Of a stretch of 64,000 nt of DNA, positions 1 to 11,077 are shown one piece after another (the stretch's first letter is position 1; each line of letters begins with the position of its first letter). The position numbers and the translations under genes are program-made. The DNA is taken from contig JAMDHS010000024.1 of assembly GCA_029717555.1 (NCBI GenBank), positions 1 to 64,000 of the forward strand, given 5' to 3'. This DNA comes from Peribolospora baueri. Taxonomy: Eukaryota > Basidiomycota > Peribolosporomycetes > Peribolosporales > Peribolosporaceae. Under the pieces are notes generated by a model, which was given only the letters and a program-made list of their open reading frames with translations, ran no database searches and was not told where the DNA came from.

Positions 1-206
<206 letters not shown>

Positions 207-872
207 ACGGCCTGCCTCGCCTTGCCGTGTTCCCTAGTTGGCTTTCCGTTCCATAACCCTCACCTGTAGGCTTTACCATCGAATGCAGATGACGTGACAC
301 TGCTTCCGGATGTAGAGCAGTATTCACGATATTGAATGTCAGTTGACTACGTACTGAAGCGGGAGGATAGCTTAGGTCATATTTTGCCTTGAGTGGCAAG
401 GTGTGGCAAGGTGGTGCAGGTAATCCTTTTTCTAATCCCGAAATGGGCATATGGAAAGATGACTTGACGTTCCTTTGCTGGACCGTAAAAGAGATAGTGT
501 GGCCCATGTCTGATGGAAATCCGCCTTACTTGCCGAAGACAGTAAACAAAGTCCATACACCGGACCAGACCCTACTTCGTGTTGCACACTCCACGCTCCT
601 CGCCAGCCGCCATCATTACCTTTGCAATGTACTGTACGCTCATCATCTCGCACAGGGCACACACATCTGCTTTCTCGGAACATAGTCAGACATACAAGGT
701 CTAGGTACTAATCCATTGTAGTAGAGTTATGTAGGTTAAGATACATTAGAGAGAATGTACGATCGAATATAAAACAGGGATGGGTCTCATCAAGCCAAGA
801 CGACAACGAAGCGGTGGAAAATCCATTTCGAACCTCTTCTACATGTGATTGAACGTGTGCACAGAAACAAAT
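207..872. other. Intergenic: 3' flanks of ubiquitin and of the gene at 873-1943
   Basis: Two genes converge here, so this is mostly 3' untranslated and spacer DNA. Short open frames exist on both strands but lack recognisable protein character. I see no RNA gene or repeat. Confidence 0.6.
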
Positions 873-1943
873 TCAGACCACCTCGTACCCCATCTCCTCG
901 TCCTCCTCCGGCGCGTCCTCTACGGTCGGCCTAGGCGGGCTGCGTGTGCTCGTGGCCGAGAGCGCGGGCGAGGTCGGCGGGTACGCGTGCGAGGCACCGT
1001 CCTCGGGCTTGGCAAGCGGAGTTTCGCTCTCGTTTTCGTTCTGGAGCGAGACCGGTTCCTGCGTCTTTGCAGAAAGGGTGCTCTCGTCGTCGGTGGAGAG
1101 AGGAGAGCGAGAGGGGGCGTGAACAGTCACCGGAATGCTGTGTTGGGTGTCCGTGGGAGGGGCGCCGGGCTGAACGTCGTCGAGGTCCATCTGAGCCTCC
1201 GCTTCCCGCTCTTCCCTCACTGTCGCCAAGTGCTTGCCGGTGTACGTTACCTCGACATCCCCGGTTTCGGTCGACTGCTGCTCCTCGGCTTTGGCCGCGC
1301 GAGAGGGGCCCGGCAAAGGTTGACCACCGATAAAGAGCGGAAGGACATCGCTCATGAAAGCGCCCACACCGTCCGTCAAACCCTCCAGAGCATGTATCCA
1401 CTCCTGCTCCTTCTCCTGCTCGCGTAGCCGCTCCAGGTAAGCACTCCTCTTTCGTTCACGCTCGCGCTCAGCAAGAAGTACGCGACGTCGTTGCTCGAGT
1501 TCGTACTCGTACCGGGCCCGACCTTGCACCTGGGCCCGAGAGGCCGCGGGAGCAAGAGCCGTGGCCAACTGGACTTGCTGAGCCCATTCTTGCTGCTGAC
1601 GGAGCTGGCGGCGTTCACGATCTAGTCGCTCTCGTTGTTCTTGCTCTCTCAGACGGAGCTGCCGGACGTATTCGTATTGCCGGGCCTGCCTCGCTTCGAG
1701 AGCTCGCTGGCGCTGAATTTGACGTACGAAGGAAGCGTAGTCCACACCAGAGTGATCATGGATCAGATATGGCTCGTTATGGAAGTAGGCCTCGCAACCG
1801 CAAGAGGTGCCTTGCAGACGCGCAGGGGTCCAGGAACGAGGCGAGCGACCGGCGATATAGGTGCTCCGATCCGCCAGCCCGAAAGGAGACGCGTCGAGGA
1901 CGAGGGGGTGCTGCACGTTGGAAGGGCGGAAGAAGAGCGCCAT
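873..1943 (-). CDS. Hypothetical charged coiled-coil protein, 356 aa, single exon
   Basis: I do not recognise the family. The frame extends further upstream, but the first ATG giving a sensible protein is at 1941-1943 (MALFFRPSNVQ); upstream residues look like translated 5' leader. The N-terminal 80 residues hold several aromatic and Pro residues (GCEAYFHNEPYLIHDHSGVDY). About residues 85-190 form a long Arg/Gln/Glu-rich helix with repeated RLREQEQRERL-like stretches, likely coiled coil. A short apolar block follows (GVGAFMSDVLPLFIGG), then an acidic, Ser/Thr/Pro-rich disordered tail ending EEDEEMGYEVV. No signal peptide or membrane segment is clear. It is divergent from NPL4. Confidence 0.6.
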   Translation of the reverse strand: MALFFRPSNVQHPLVLDASPFGLADRSTYIAGRSPRSWTPARLQGTSCGCEAYFHNEPYLIHDHSGVDYASFVRQIQRQRALEARQARQYEYVRQLRLREQEQRERLDRERRQLRQQQEWAQQVQLATALAPAASRAQVQGRARYEYELEQRRRVLLAERERERKRSAYLERLREQEKEQEWIHALEGLTDGVGAFMSDVLPLFIGGQPLPGPSRAAKAEEQQSTETGDVEVTYTGKHLATVREEREAEAQMDLDDVQPGAPPTDTQHSIPVTVHAPSRSPLSTDDESTLSAKTQEPVSLQNENESETPLAKPEDGASHAYPPTSPALSATSTRSPPRPTVEDAPEEDEEMGYEVV

Positions 1944-2447
1944 TGCGAATAGATAAAGGATGTGAGGTGTGGTCGATGAGGAGACAAGCTGAGAACAAGG
2001 AAATAGTGAGCGGGTGAGAGGCGGCGAGAAGAACGAATTGGGAGCTGTGGAGATGGGACAATCAGCCTCGCAACCCGATACTTTATACACGCGGACTGCC
2101 TTCCATAACGCTTGCGCGGCCTTGTCTCCTTCGTCGCTCACTGCCCCGGACGTTGCACTCTGGCTCCTTCGTCACCATTCGAGCACCGTCCTTGTGGAAT
2201 GGGAGGCGGTCGTCGTAACGTCTACTTGCCACCACCGGCACCTTCCGGTGTCTTCCACAAGCTTCGCCGTCACGGCCGCTAATACCCGTCAGTGCACGTG
2301 ATAGCCCGCGCTGCGGCCGATCCACTGACGCGGCCGATCGACGTTTGGTATCAGGGAAAGTCGGGGAATAGAGACGAGGACACCGGGAACGACGACGGCG
2401 ACGGCGACGATAGATCATCATCGGACCACTCCAGTTGATCTCTCATC
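1944..2447. promoter_or_regulatory. Divergent intergenic region between the 873-1943 gene and NPL4
   Basis: This roughly 500-bp spacer must carry both promoters. It contains a CACGTG E-box at 2295-2300 (context TGCACGTGAT). No TATA box is obvious. Upstream open frames on both strands appear non-coding. Confidence 0.5.
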
Positions 2448-5244
2448 ATGGTCAGTGCTACGTGCAGAGGATTCTGCTTTTGCAGTTTCCGGATCTTGTG
2501 CTGACTCGATCCGATCTGGGTATCCATCAGCTCATCCGCGTCAGATCCAAGGATGGGGCGTTCCGCTTCAACGTCGAGCCCACGGATGACTTTGCACTGT
2601 TCGTTCAGAAGGTGTGTGCATTTAAATTGTGCTGCATTATTTCATACTAGCGCTTACATTGCTGCCGACCGACCTTGCTTTTTATTTTCTCGGTGTCCGT
2701 CTCAAGACCCTTGAAACGGCGCCCAATGCAGACCCCACGACCCTTGTCTTCTCCAACGAACCCTCGGGAAAGGACGGTATGCCTGCGGAGCAGCTTCGAG
2801 GGAGCTCCATAGGCTCACTAGGCCTAACGTGAGCAACCCGTTTTGCCTGTCGACCTGCGCGATCATTTCATGTCCCCTCAAGGCAACTGACACCGTTGGC
2901 GCATCCGCCCAACTCTTCAGTCACGGACATCTACTTTACGCGAACTACAAAGAGCTCGGTGCTGTTCCGTCTGGTGATACTGAATTTGCTGCTGCACAGG
3001 CGTCATCACCGTCCGGACCATCAGTCCCAGCGGCAGGTGCAACATCTGGCGCTACAGACGGCCAGGCGAGCACTGCGGCAAACAAGCCGTGGGAAGGCGT
3101 CAAGGAGGATGCAGTGGACGAGTACTGGGAACGTCAGGGCGGCTTAATTCCGAGGAAGAGGGATCCGAAAATGTGCAGGCACGGTGAGAATGCGATGTGC
3201 GATCATTGCATGCCTCTCGAGGTGAGTCTGCGAAAGTGAAAGTTCCTGTGCTTTTCGTGCAGTATCGTTTAACCAATGCTACCCAATCGTAGCCCTACGA
3301 TGAGCGTTACCAAGCAGAGAACAATATCAAGCACCTCTCCTTCCACGCCTACCTCCGCAAGTTGGACGCCCAGGTTATGAAGAAGGCCGCCTCCACATCC
3401 TACATTCCTCCCTTGGAGGAGCCCAACTTTAGCGTCAAGGTCCCATGCCCGTCGGGCAGCCACCCGCCGTGGCCGGCAGGGATCTGCACGAAGTGCCAGC
3501 CTTCGGCAGTGACGCTGGTCCGACAACCGTTCCGGATGGTCGATCACGTCGAGTTTTCCGATCCTCGGCTCATCGACGACTTGCTCCAGTTTTGGCGCTC
3601 TACCGCCACGCAGCGCTTTGGTTTCATGCTTGGTCACTACGAGCCGTATCCTGACGTGCCCATGGGGATCAAGGCCGTAGTGGAAGCCATCCACGAGCCG
3701 CCGCAGGAAGGCGAGCTCGATGGCCTGACCCTTGGGGTTCCCTGGGACGACCAGGGGCGGATAGAGGCCCTAGCTAGCGAGTGCGGCTTGCAGATTGTGG
3801 GAATGATCTATACGGACCTGGAAAACGAGACGGAGGACCCGGAGAGAGTAGGACAGGTCCGCTGCAAGCGCCACAAGGACAGCTTCTTTCTCTCCTCCCT
3901 CGAGACAATCTTCTCCGCCCATCTCCAGTCTGCCAACCGCAGCCCAAGCAAATTCAGCATGAGTGGGAAATTTGGAAGTAAATTCGTGACATGCGTGCTG
4001 AGCGGCACCGAGGAAGGCGGCATCGACGTGACCGCGTACCAGGTCAGCTTGCAGGCGCAAGGGATGGTCGACGCGGTCATGATCGAGGCGAGCGTCGATC
4101 CAGGTACGGTAAGGGTGAAGATGAGCGAAGGGAGCAGATACGTGCCGGAAGTGTTCTACAGGTACAAAGTGAGCAAGTGAAAAAGGGTGGCTATAATTGC
4201 CGTATGGAATGACTGACGACGAATTTTGGCTATTGGACTCAGAATGAATACGGCATCGATGTCAAGGACAGCGCCAAGCCCACCTTCCCGGTTGAATACC
4301 TTCTCGTCAACGTGAGTTGCATGCTTCACGGTCCATGCTCGTATACCCTTGCGTGCTCGCTCCCTCAGGTGCTCACAGTCCATACTCCGTTTTTACCTTC
4401 ACCCTTCCGCAGGTCACCCACGGTTTCCCCAAATCACCCGACCCTCGCTTCATCACGCCCCGTCCATTCGCGATCGAGAACCGTGCAGGTCTGCACGACC
4501 AAGACCTACAAACGGTGCTAAGCCGAGTCAACGATGTCCTCGACGACCGTCCTCTCCTGCCGCGCTACGAGCATGATCTCGCAGGAGCGGACGGGAAGGG
4601 CAAGGGGAGGGAGGAGAGTACGGCTGACGTGGAAAGGAGAAGGAAGCTTGTCGAGCTGCTCAGCGATTGGCACTTGCTCGTATTCTTGGACGGTTCCGGC
4701 ATTCTTGATAAGGTAAATCAAGGCTCTGTTTTTTTTTTTTTCATCTGAACAACATCCCCGCCACCCTGACCATTCTCTGCGTTCCTTCACCCTTTTGACA
4801 TGTATCGTCTCAACCTTCCTTCCTCCACTCTTTGTTCAGCCCGACATACGCGCCCTGGCCAAAGTTGTCACGACTCACGATGGAACCGACGCCCTGGATG
4901 CCTTTCTGTCTACGAGCGGCTGGCAGACTCTTCAGGCCATCGCGCGCGAGAGCGCTCCTTCGTCTGCACGTTCGCCTCACCCTCCTCCCACTCCGGCCCG
5001 GGACTATCCCGCGTCTGGATCTGACTCCATGCATGCTACTGCCAGCTTCGACGAAGACGTTGACATCCCGTCTGAGGCGTACGACGATGCTGCCGCTCTC
5101 CGAGGATTTGACGACGCTGGTCCACAGCAAGGTGAAGGAGGGGGTGAAGGTGCGGGGACGAGGATCTGTCCTCACTGCACCTTTGAAAACCCCGCCGGGA
5201 GCGGCCCAGATTGCGAGGTTTGTGGTCTGCCTCTCAGCGGCTGA
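2448..5244 (+). CDS. NPL4: NPL4, ubiquitin-binding cofactor of Cdc48/p97
   Basis: Together with Ufd1, NPL4 recruits polyubiquitinated substrates to the Cdc48 unfoldase for ERAD and proteasomal delivery. Inferred coding exons: 2448-2450, 2531-2611, 2707-2828, 2921-3221, 3293-4168, 4243-4311, 4413-4712, 4840-5244; all junctions are phase-consistent and give 718 aa. The UBX-like N-terminus reads [14 protein letters not shown], matching the family start, which forces the first exon to be the ATG alone. A zinc-binding segment ([12 protein letters not shown]) lies near residues 153-165, followed by the NPL4-type MPN domain ([30 protein letters not shown]). A C-terminal NZF finger (CPHCTFENP...CEVCGLPL) is present, as in animal NPL4. 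The protein is longer than yeast Npl4 (580 aa). Confidence 0.93.
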
Positions 5245-5930
5245 TAGTAGGCCATTGGACGATCTGGCCCGGTAACCCGTCAGTCATCCCGGCTTACTTG
5301 TAGGTCTAGACGCATATGACTTGATGATACATTCCCTGGCTTCCGAACGTGTATGGAGTGAGAGGTGGGCATCGTCGCCACTGGGCATATAGCGAGGAGT
5401 CGGTCGTGGTTTTCCCCTCGTCATCAGGAAAAACAAGAACGTGGCCGACGTGGTCCATGCTTGATGAGGTGCGGAGAGTGTGAGTAAGGGCTTCGACGGA
5501 GGTTGGAAAGGTGGGGGAGAGGTACGCCACTTCTCGCCACCTCTCTAAGCCATAGTCTGCTCGTTCAATCCCCAAGTCACCACCATAATCATCATCGGCA
5601 ACATGTATCTGGCAGTCGATGCAGGCGGAACTGCCAGCGCGTTCTGTTCCTTATGATGCGATTTCAGATGCGAAAGAAGGGGAGGAGCGGGGCAGAGGGG
5701 AGAGCGGGGGAAAGAACTGTGGCTCGCGCAGCGCGCCGTGCCGTGCCGTGTGATACCGACGACGAAGCGGGTCCGGTAAAGAAGGCAGTAGAGACGGAGA
5801 TGGTAAAATAGGAAGCGAGAGGGAAGGCGAGAAAGACGTGGCTCTCGCCGTCTTACAGAACGACCCTGACACTCGGCGGCTTAGCTACAACAGCCGTCTC
5901 CGATAAATAGGTGGAGAGGGCAGATGATGT
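5245..5930. other. Intergenic between convergent NPL4 and E2 genes
   Basis: Three-prime flanks of two convergent genes. Purine-rich stretches occur around 5660-5840. No gene or structured RNA is recognised; small open frames here show no family features. Confidence 0.55.
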
Positions 5931-6263
5931 TCAGAGCTGGTGGATAGCGTACAAAAGGAAAAGAAAGCAAGATCAGGAAATGTGGGAAACGGGTGCGGCC
6001 CGAGGGACAGCAAAAGAACGTAAACAAAGAGGGGAACTCACCATGAACGAGAGCGGGTTCTCCATAGCTTCCTTGAATGCGGAGAGCCACTTGGCACCGA
6101 CGGCTCCGTCGACGGTACGGTGGTCAGAAGAGAGGGTAGCGTTCATCACCTGGATGGTCTTGAAACCCTTCTCGCTCGTGGCATCCGGGACGAGCTTGGG
6201 AACGGTGGAGCCGATGGCAAGAATGCAGGACTGCGGAAGGTTGATGATCGCCGTGAAATGTTG

Positions 6264-6296
<33 letters not shown>

Positions 6297-8121
6297 CGTG
6301 CCTCCCTATAAAAGTGAAGGGACAGGAAAAAGACCGAGCAGTAAGGTCGGTGAGCTACCGGCTCGCTACATTTTGGAAATGATGGGCTATCGACAAATCT
6401 CGGCCTCCCTAACTCTGCTTCAATCCCCAAACCCACCTGGTACTCAGCCGGCGCGAGTTTGCCGTCCCGAGCCTTAACGGCCAGCGCCTTGCACTCAGCC
6501 GAGATGGTGGCGAGACCCTTCGCGCCGGCGTTCTTGACGATCGGCGTGATCAAGCCGTTCGGGGTGGCCACGGCGACGGAGATGTCCGCGTTCTTGTACC
6601 TTTATGTAGTATAACAGAGTGGGTGGGGTCAACTCGTCTCGTGCGGTGCAATCGCAAGCTAGATACCCTCATCTAGACAGACTGCCGACTCACCGCCGGA
6701 TGAAATCGCCATGCCACGCCGAATTGGCGTCAGGCACCTCCCTGAGGGCCTGCGCCACGCCCTTGATGATGAAATCGTTGACGCTCAGCTTGGCCGCCTT
6801 GGCGGCCTCCTTGTCCTTCGCCTTCTGGGCGGATGCGTTGTTGAACACCTCACGGAGCTTGAGCACCTTGTCCATGTCAATCTCCACGGTGAGATAGTAG
6901 TGCGGAAGGTTGACCTTGCTCTCCGTCAGACGGGAGGCGATGGTTCGGCGCATGTTGGACACGGGAATATCCTCGTACTCGCCGGACACGCCTGCCGGCG
7001 CGCCGGGCTGAGGAGCAGCGGCGCCGACCTGAGGAGCGCCAGCGGGGGCGGCCGCCTTGAACTTCTCCACGTCCTCCTTGACGATGCGGCCCGAGGGGCC
7101 GGATCCCTTGATCTGGGTCAGCGGGATGCCACGTTCCTGGGCGAGACGACGGGCGATAGGAGTAGCGAAGAGGCGCTCGCGAGGAGCTTCAGGCGCAGAA
7201 GGAGGGGCCGATGCGGTGTCAGCCTTGGGCGGAGGCGAAGGCGCGGACTTGGGCTCTTCCTTTTTCGGCTCCTCTTTGGGCTCCTCCTTCTTGGGTTCCG
7301 GAGCCGAAGCGGCGGCCTCCTCCGCCAGCTTGGCCGCTCCGGACAGATCATCGCCTTCCTCCCCGGTGACAGCAATGAGAGTGCCAACCTGGATGTTCTT
7401 TGAGCCGTCGCCGACCTGTTCAGGGCATATCAAGCAACCAGAGAGCATAAGCATTGGAGTGGAGATCAAACTCCGAATGAAAGAAAGGGACTCACGATGA
7501 TCTTGGCGAGCACGCCGTCGTCCTGAGCCTCCACGTCCATGGTAGCCTTGTCCGTCTCCTATGAACGCCAATAGAACATCAAGCAAGACGTTTGAGGTGA
7601 TCGGTCCTTCATTCCCCTCTATTATCGCCCAGAACCGAGTAGAGTCTCTTTCCTTCCCAGACCCGCTCCTCTTCATCCTCTCACAAGGTCGGATCGCGAG
7701 CGACTGAGCACGGAAAAGACTCACGATCTCAAGCAAGACGTCACCGGCAGAGAAGGACTGTCCCTCCTTGACCTTCCACTGGGCAATACCGCCCTCGGTC
7801 ATGGTGGGGGACATCGCAGGCATGGAGAACTTGGAGAGCTCCCGGTCGATGGCCGAGGCGTGGAAGGCTGTCGTTAGAAATAGAATGAAGAGAAGGAGGC
7901 AAAGGAGACGGGAATGGGAGATGTGAGCTGAATGAATGAAGGAGAGTAACGACTTGGAGACACGCCTCCGCTGCGCCCCAGGCAATGGCCCATATGAAGA
8001 AGACCTTCCGAGGGGTGCTTTGATGCTCCATCCCACCCCTCGCACACTCACACCGCGCAACGGGCACCCTGGAGCGCACGGCCGAAGCCAGGCCGCGCTG
8101 AAGAAGACGAGCGGAGTACAT
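5931..8121 (-). CDS. LAT1: Dihydrolipoamide acetyltransferase (pyruvate dehydrogenase E2), mitochondrial
   Basis: The E2 core of pyruvate dehydrogenase transfers acetyl groups from a lipoyl arm to CoA in the mitochondrial matrix. Coding exons in gene order: 8052-8121, 7725-7867, 7496-7558, 6694-7415, 6437-6599, 6042-6305, 5931-5936; 476 aa. An Arg-rich amphipathic presequence ([20 protein letters not shown], then ARSFHASA) fits mitochondrial import. The lipoyl domain carries [10 protein letters not shown] with the lipoylated Lys near residue 74. An Ala/Pro/Lys/Glu-rich linker follows, then the E1/E3-binding domain ([20 protein letters not shown]) and the catalytic core with SSDHRTVDG (active His) near residues 446-454. 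The last exon is only CTC TGA, giving the family-like end ENPLSFML. The acceptor for it (CCACCAG) is in good context. Confidence 0.93.
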
Positions 8122-8936
8122 GCTGATGATGAAGGGGTAGTGATGATCGGGCACGGATCACGAAGGTGGAGGTAGGTGGAGGACGAGGAAGCGCGAAGGG
8201 GGTAGGGCGTTGGAGGGTGGATGGAGAGGGAATCGGCGAGGCGACGTGGACGTTGCTCGCCGCTGGGGCTGAAAGGAGGGGAGCAGAGCGTTGGCCAAGG
8301 CTACGGAGGTGGGAGGATGGTGCGGAAGGGCAAGGAAGGAAGGAACGAGCGACGGGATCTCGAAGGAACGGTGCGGTTGCTGCGGCAACCCATCGATTAC
8401 TCTTTGCTCGGTGCCAGTGTTGGGGAAGACGCCGGCGTTTGACCGGGAGCCGAAGCGAGAGCGCGATAGTGATGGGATGGGATGGGATGGGATTGGAATG
8501 GAATGGATTGGAATTGGAATTGGATTGGATTGGAATTGATTCTCAAGTCAGGTTGTTCACTAGGGGACTATAGAGTTTGGGCGGAAGCCAGACCGAAGGA
8601 CGGAAAGGTCATCAAGAGAAAAAGGAAAGGTAACGAGCGAAAACTACCGTGTAAGGCAAGGCAAAAAACAAACGAGTGGGAGCCGGTCTATCCTATATGA
8701 TGGATGACGGATGAAGGGATGCACGAACGGCGTCGTGACGACTAGGAATTAGGAAAAATTATGAAGTGGAAAGGAAAGGGGTAACTGGGACCTCGATTCG
8801 TTCATGATGAGTCTGCTCGGCTCGACAATATGAGACAGACCAGAGTAGGACGAAATCTATCCGTTCATCGCACCGCGGCCCAACGCCGCACACGCTCACG
8901 CCCTCGCTCCTGCGGCGCCAGGTCCAAACATCTAGC
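8122..8936. other. Intergenic: promoter of the E2 gene and 3' flank of GDI1
   Basis: Both flanking genes are on the minus strand, so this holds the E2 promoter and the GDI1 3' side is at its far end. It includes the GGGAT/GGAAT simple repeat described separately. No other gene is seen. Confidence 0.55.
8471..8540. repeat. Degenerate simple repeat of GATGG / GGAAT units
   Basis: About 70 bp of tandem GGGAT followed by GGAAT/GGATT pentamers and hexamers, strand-asymmetric (purine plus T). It lies about 350 bp upstream of the E2 start codon. Confidence 0.85.
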
Positions 8937-11077
8937 TCAGCCCTGGATGTTCGCCTCACTGTCCTCGCGCTTTTTCAGCACGAGCTTCTCGCCCGTAGCG
9001 CGCTGGAACACTTCGTAGATGTCGTCGACGACCGTCTCGAAGTGCGAGGTGGAGTCGTACGAGCGCGTGACGAATACGTTGTCCTCCTTGCCATCGAAGG
9101 TGGGCTCCTCGAGGGCGGTCACCGAGACAAACCTGTAAGGGAGGACACGATCGCCAGATGCACGGACAGCAGCGCGCGACGTCGACAAAGAGAAATTGAC
9201 ATCAGCGAAAAAGGCCTTATCGATACCCGCGGCTTGCTCTCGTCCTTCAACTCAGAAACGTACTTCTCGTGAATTGGACCGAGGAGGTCCAGACCGGGCT
9301 TGATCTCAAGCTCCGGCATGTCCGTCTCGACGATGGTCGAGACGATGGCAACATACACATCCTTGGCGCAGACGTTGTGCGTCGACGACACCTCGGCGAT
9401 GTAGATGTCTGGAGTCCGAGATCGAATCAGATTCGAAGCACACATGGAAGACGAATTTTCGACGGAAAGCAAACAGGACGGCCGGTCCGGTCAGATCTCC
9501 CGGTCCTACTCTCAGGCATCCCTCGAACCGGTACCGTGACGTGGCCAGCGAGGATGCATCCGGGGTCGCACCACTCACCGTGCTTCCGCTTGACCTGGTT
9601 CTGAGGAATGATGAGCTGCACCGAGTCGGCGTTGTCGGTGTTGGGGATGGGGTGCTTGAGCAAGCAGATGGCCCTGACCACCTTGGCAGTTTCCTTCGTC
9701 CTCCCCGTACCGGTAAAGTAGCTAGGGTCGCCGATGAGCATCTTGGCCTTGACGGTCTCGTCTCCGCTGCGCACACCGACGAACTTTTTCGTCTCTGGGT
9801 CGAGCACGATCTCGTCGACGGGCTTGTCGAGCATGTACGTTCCGCCGTAGATGGCCGACAGGCGTGCGAAGCCCTGGGGCAGCTCACCGAGACCGTAGAG
9901 AGGGTAGATGTAGGGGGACTTGCCGAAACGGGCCATCGAAGAGCTGTACAGGATGATGCGATCAACCGTTTCGCGGGCGGGACGGCCGAGGTAGCTATCG
10001 AGGCGGTCAAGTGGGTAGGGTAGGAAACAAGTCAGCGTAAGCTCAAAGTGAAAGCGCACCGCGGTTTGATCCAGGCGTGCAGTGGCACTCACGCATCGTC
10101 AAGGTAAAGTGCCATGGCGTGGCCGATAAAGTCCTTAGTGCCGGGCTCGAGGCCGAAGTGGTTAAACACCTTGTCCATGGGGTCAGTGTCAAGGTTCAGA
10201 CCTGAGCATGAGAGACAGGAGAAACAGCGAGAGCCGAATGAGATATCCAGCCACATCGGGTGGGCTACATAGCGACTTGCCTGCCTTCTTTGGCCAGACG
10301 ACTTACCCTGATGCGTCGCGGGGTCCTCGTCGTTCCAGTTCTGAACAAACTCGAAAAACTTCTTCGCCCTCCTCTTTTCAAAAAGGCCCATGAGCGGGCT
10401 CCGCACCGCCTCCATCTCGTTGCTGGGCACCTTGTTGATCCTGCCGTCGCGGTAGACGAACGAGCCGGCGATCTGCTTGAACTCGAGGTAGCGCGTGACG
10501 TCGGTGTGCACGAGGATCTTGGTGAGCTCGCCGTTGGCCATCATGAACTTGGGGATCAGGTCCACTGCATAGTCCCTGTCTCGGCCCAGCTCCGCCGGGG
10601 GCTCTTGACCGGCGCGGAACTTGCGGTAGAGCTGCGTCAAGTTGAGCGAGGCACATTCGCCGCCGTAGTACTGCACAGTGCCGATGGCAACGTCAGCGTC
10701 CGCTTCCCCCTTCTCGCCGAGGATGCACAAAACAAGCCAAAATGCAGAGCATACGAATCGACACTTACGTCGTTCCGGTCGATGTGAAGAACCTTCTTCC
10801 CCTCCACGCTGAGCAAGCCGGAGAGGATGGTCTGGGAGCACGGAAGTGGACGACGGATCGGTGAGCATCACAGAACTGAGATCCAGCAACGGGACGAGGC
10901 TCAACGTGCGTACGAGGTCGTCGCGGCCGTTCCTCTTTCCCTCACCTCGGTGAGACCGGTGCCAAGGATGATCGCATCGTAGGTCTCATCTGCATGATGG
11001 GACAGGGGTAAGAGTTCCGGTCACGATCAGCTCATGAGCTCAAGAGAGGGGGCACAAAGAACCTCGAACTCGCCCAT
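8937..11077 (-). CDS. GDI1: Rab GDP-dissociation inhibitor
   Basis: GDI extracts prenylated GDP-bound Rab GTPases from membranes and recycles them in vesicle traffic. Inferred coding exons: 11074-11077, 10946-10989, 10769-10831, 10307-10670, 10093-10201, 9579-9994, 9264-9408, 8937-9132; all phases close, giving 446 aa, the usual family size. The family N-terminus is recovered only if a 4-nt exon ATGG joins ATGAGACC, giving MDETYDAIILGTGLTE; the intron then begins GCGAGT, a GC-AG intron. Signature segments include LHIDRNDYYGGE, RFGKSPYIYPLYGLGELPQG and YDSTSHFETVVDDIYEVF. The junction EKFVSVTAL uses a GTACGT donor. No predicted prenylation motif of its own, as expected for GDI rather than a Rab. 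Confidence 0.92.
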
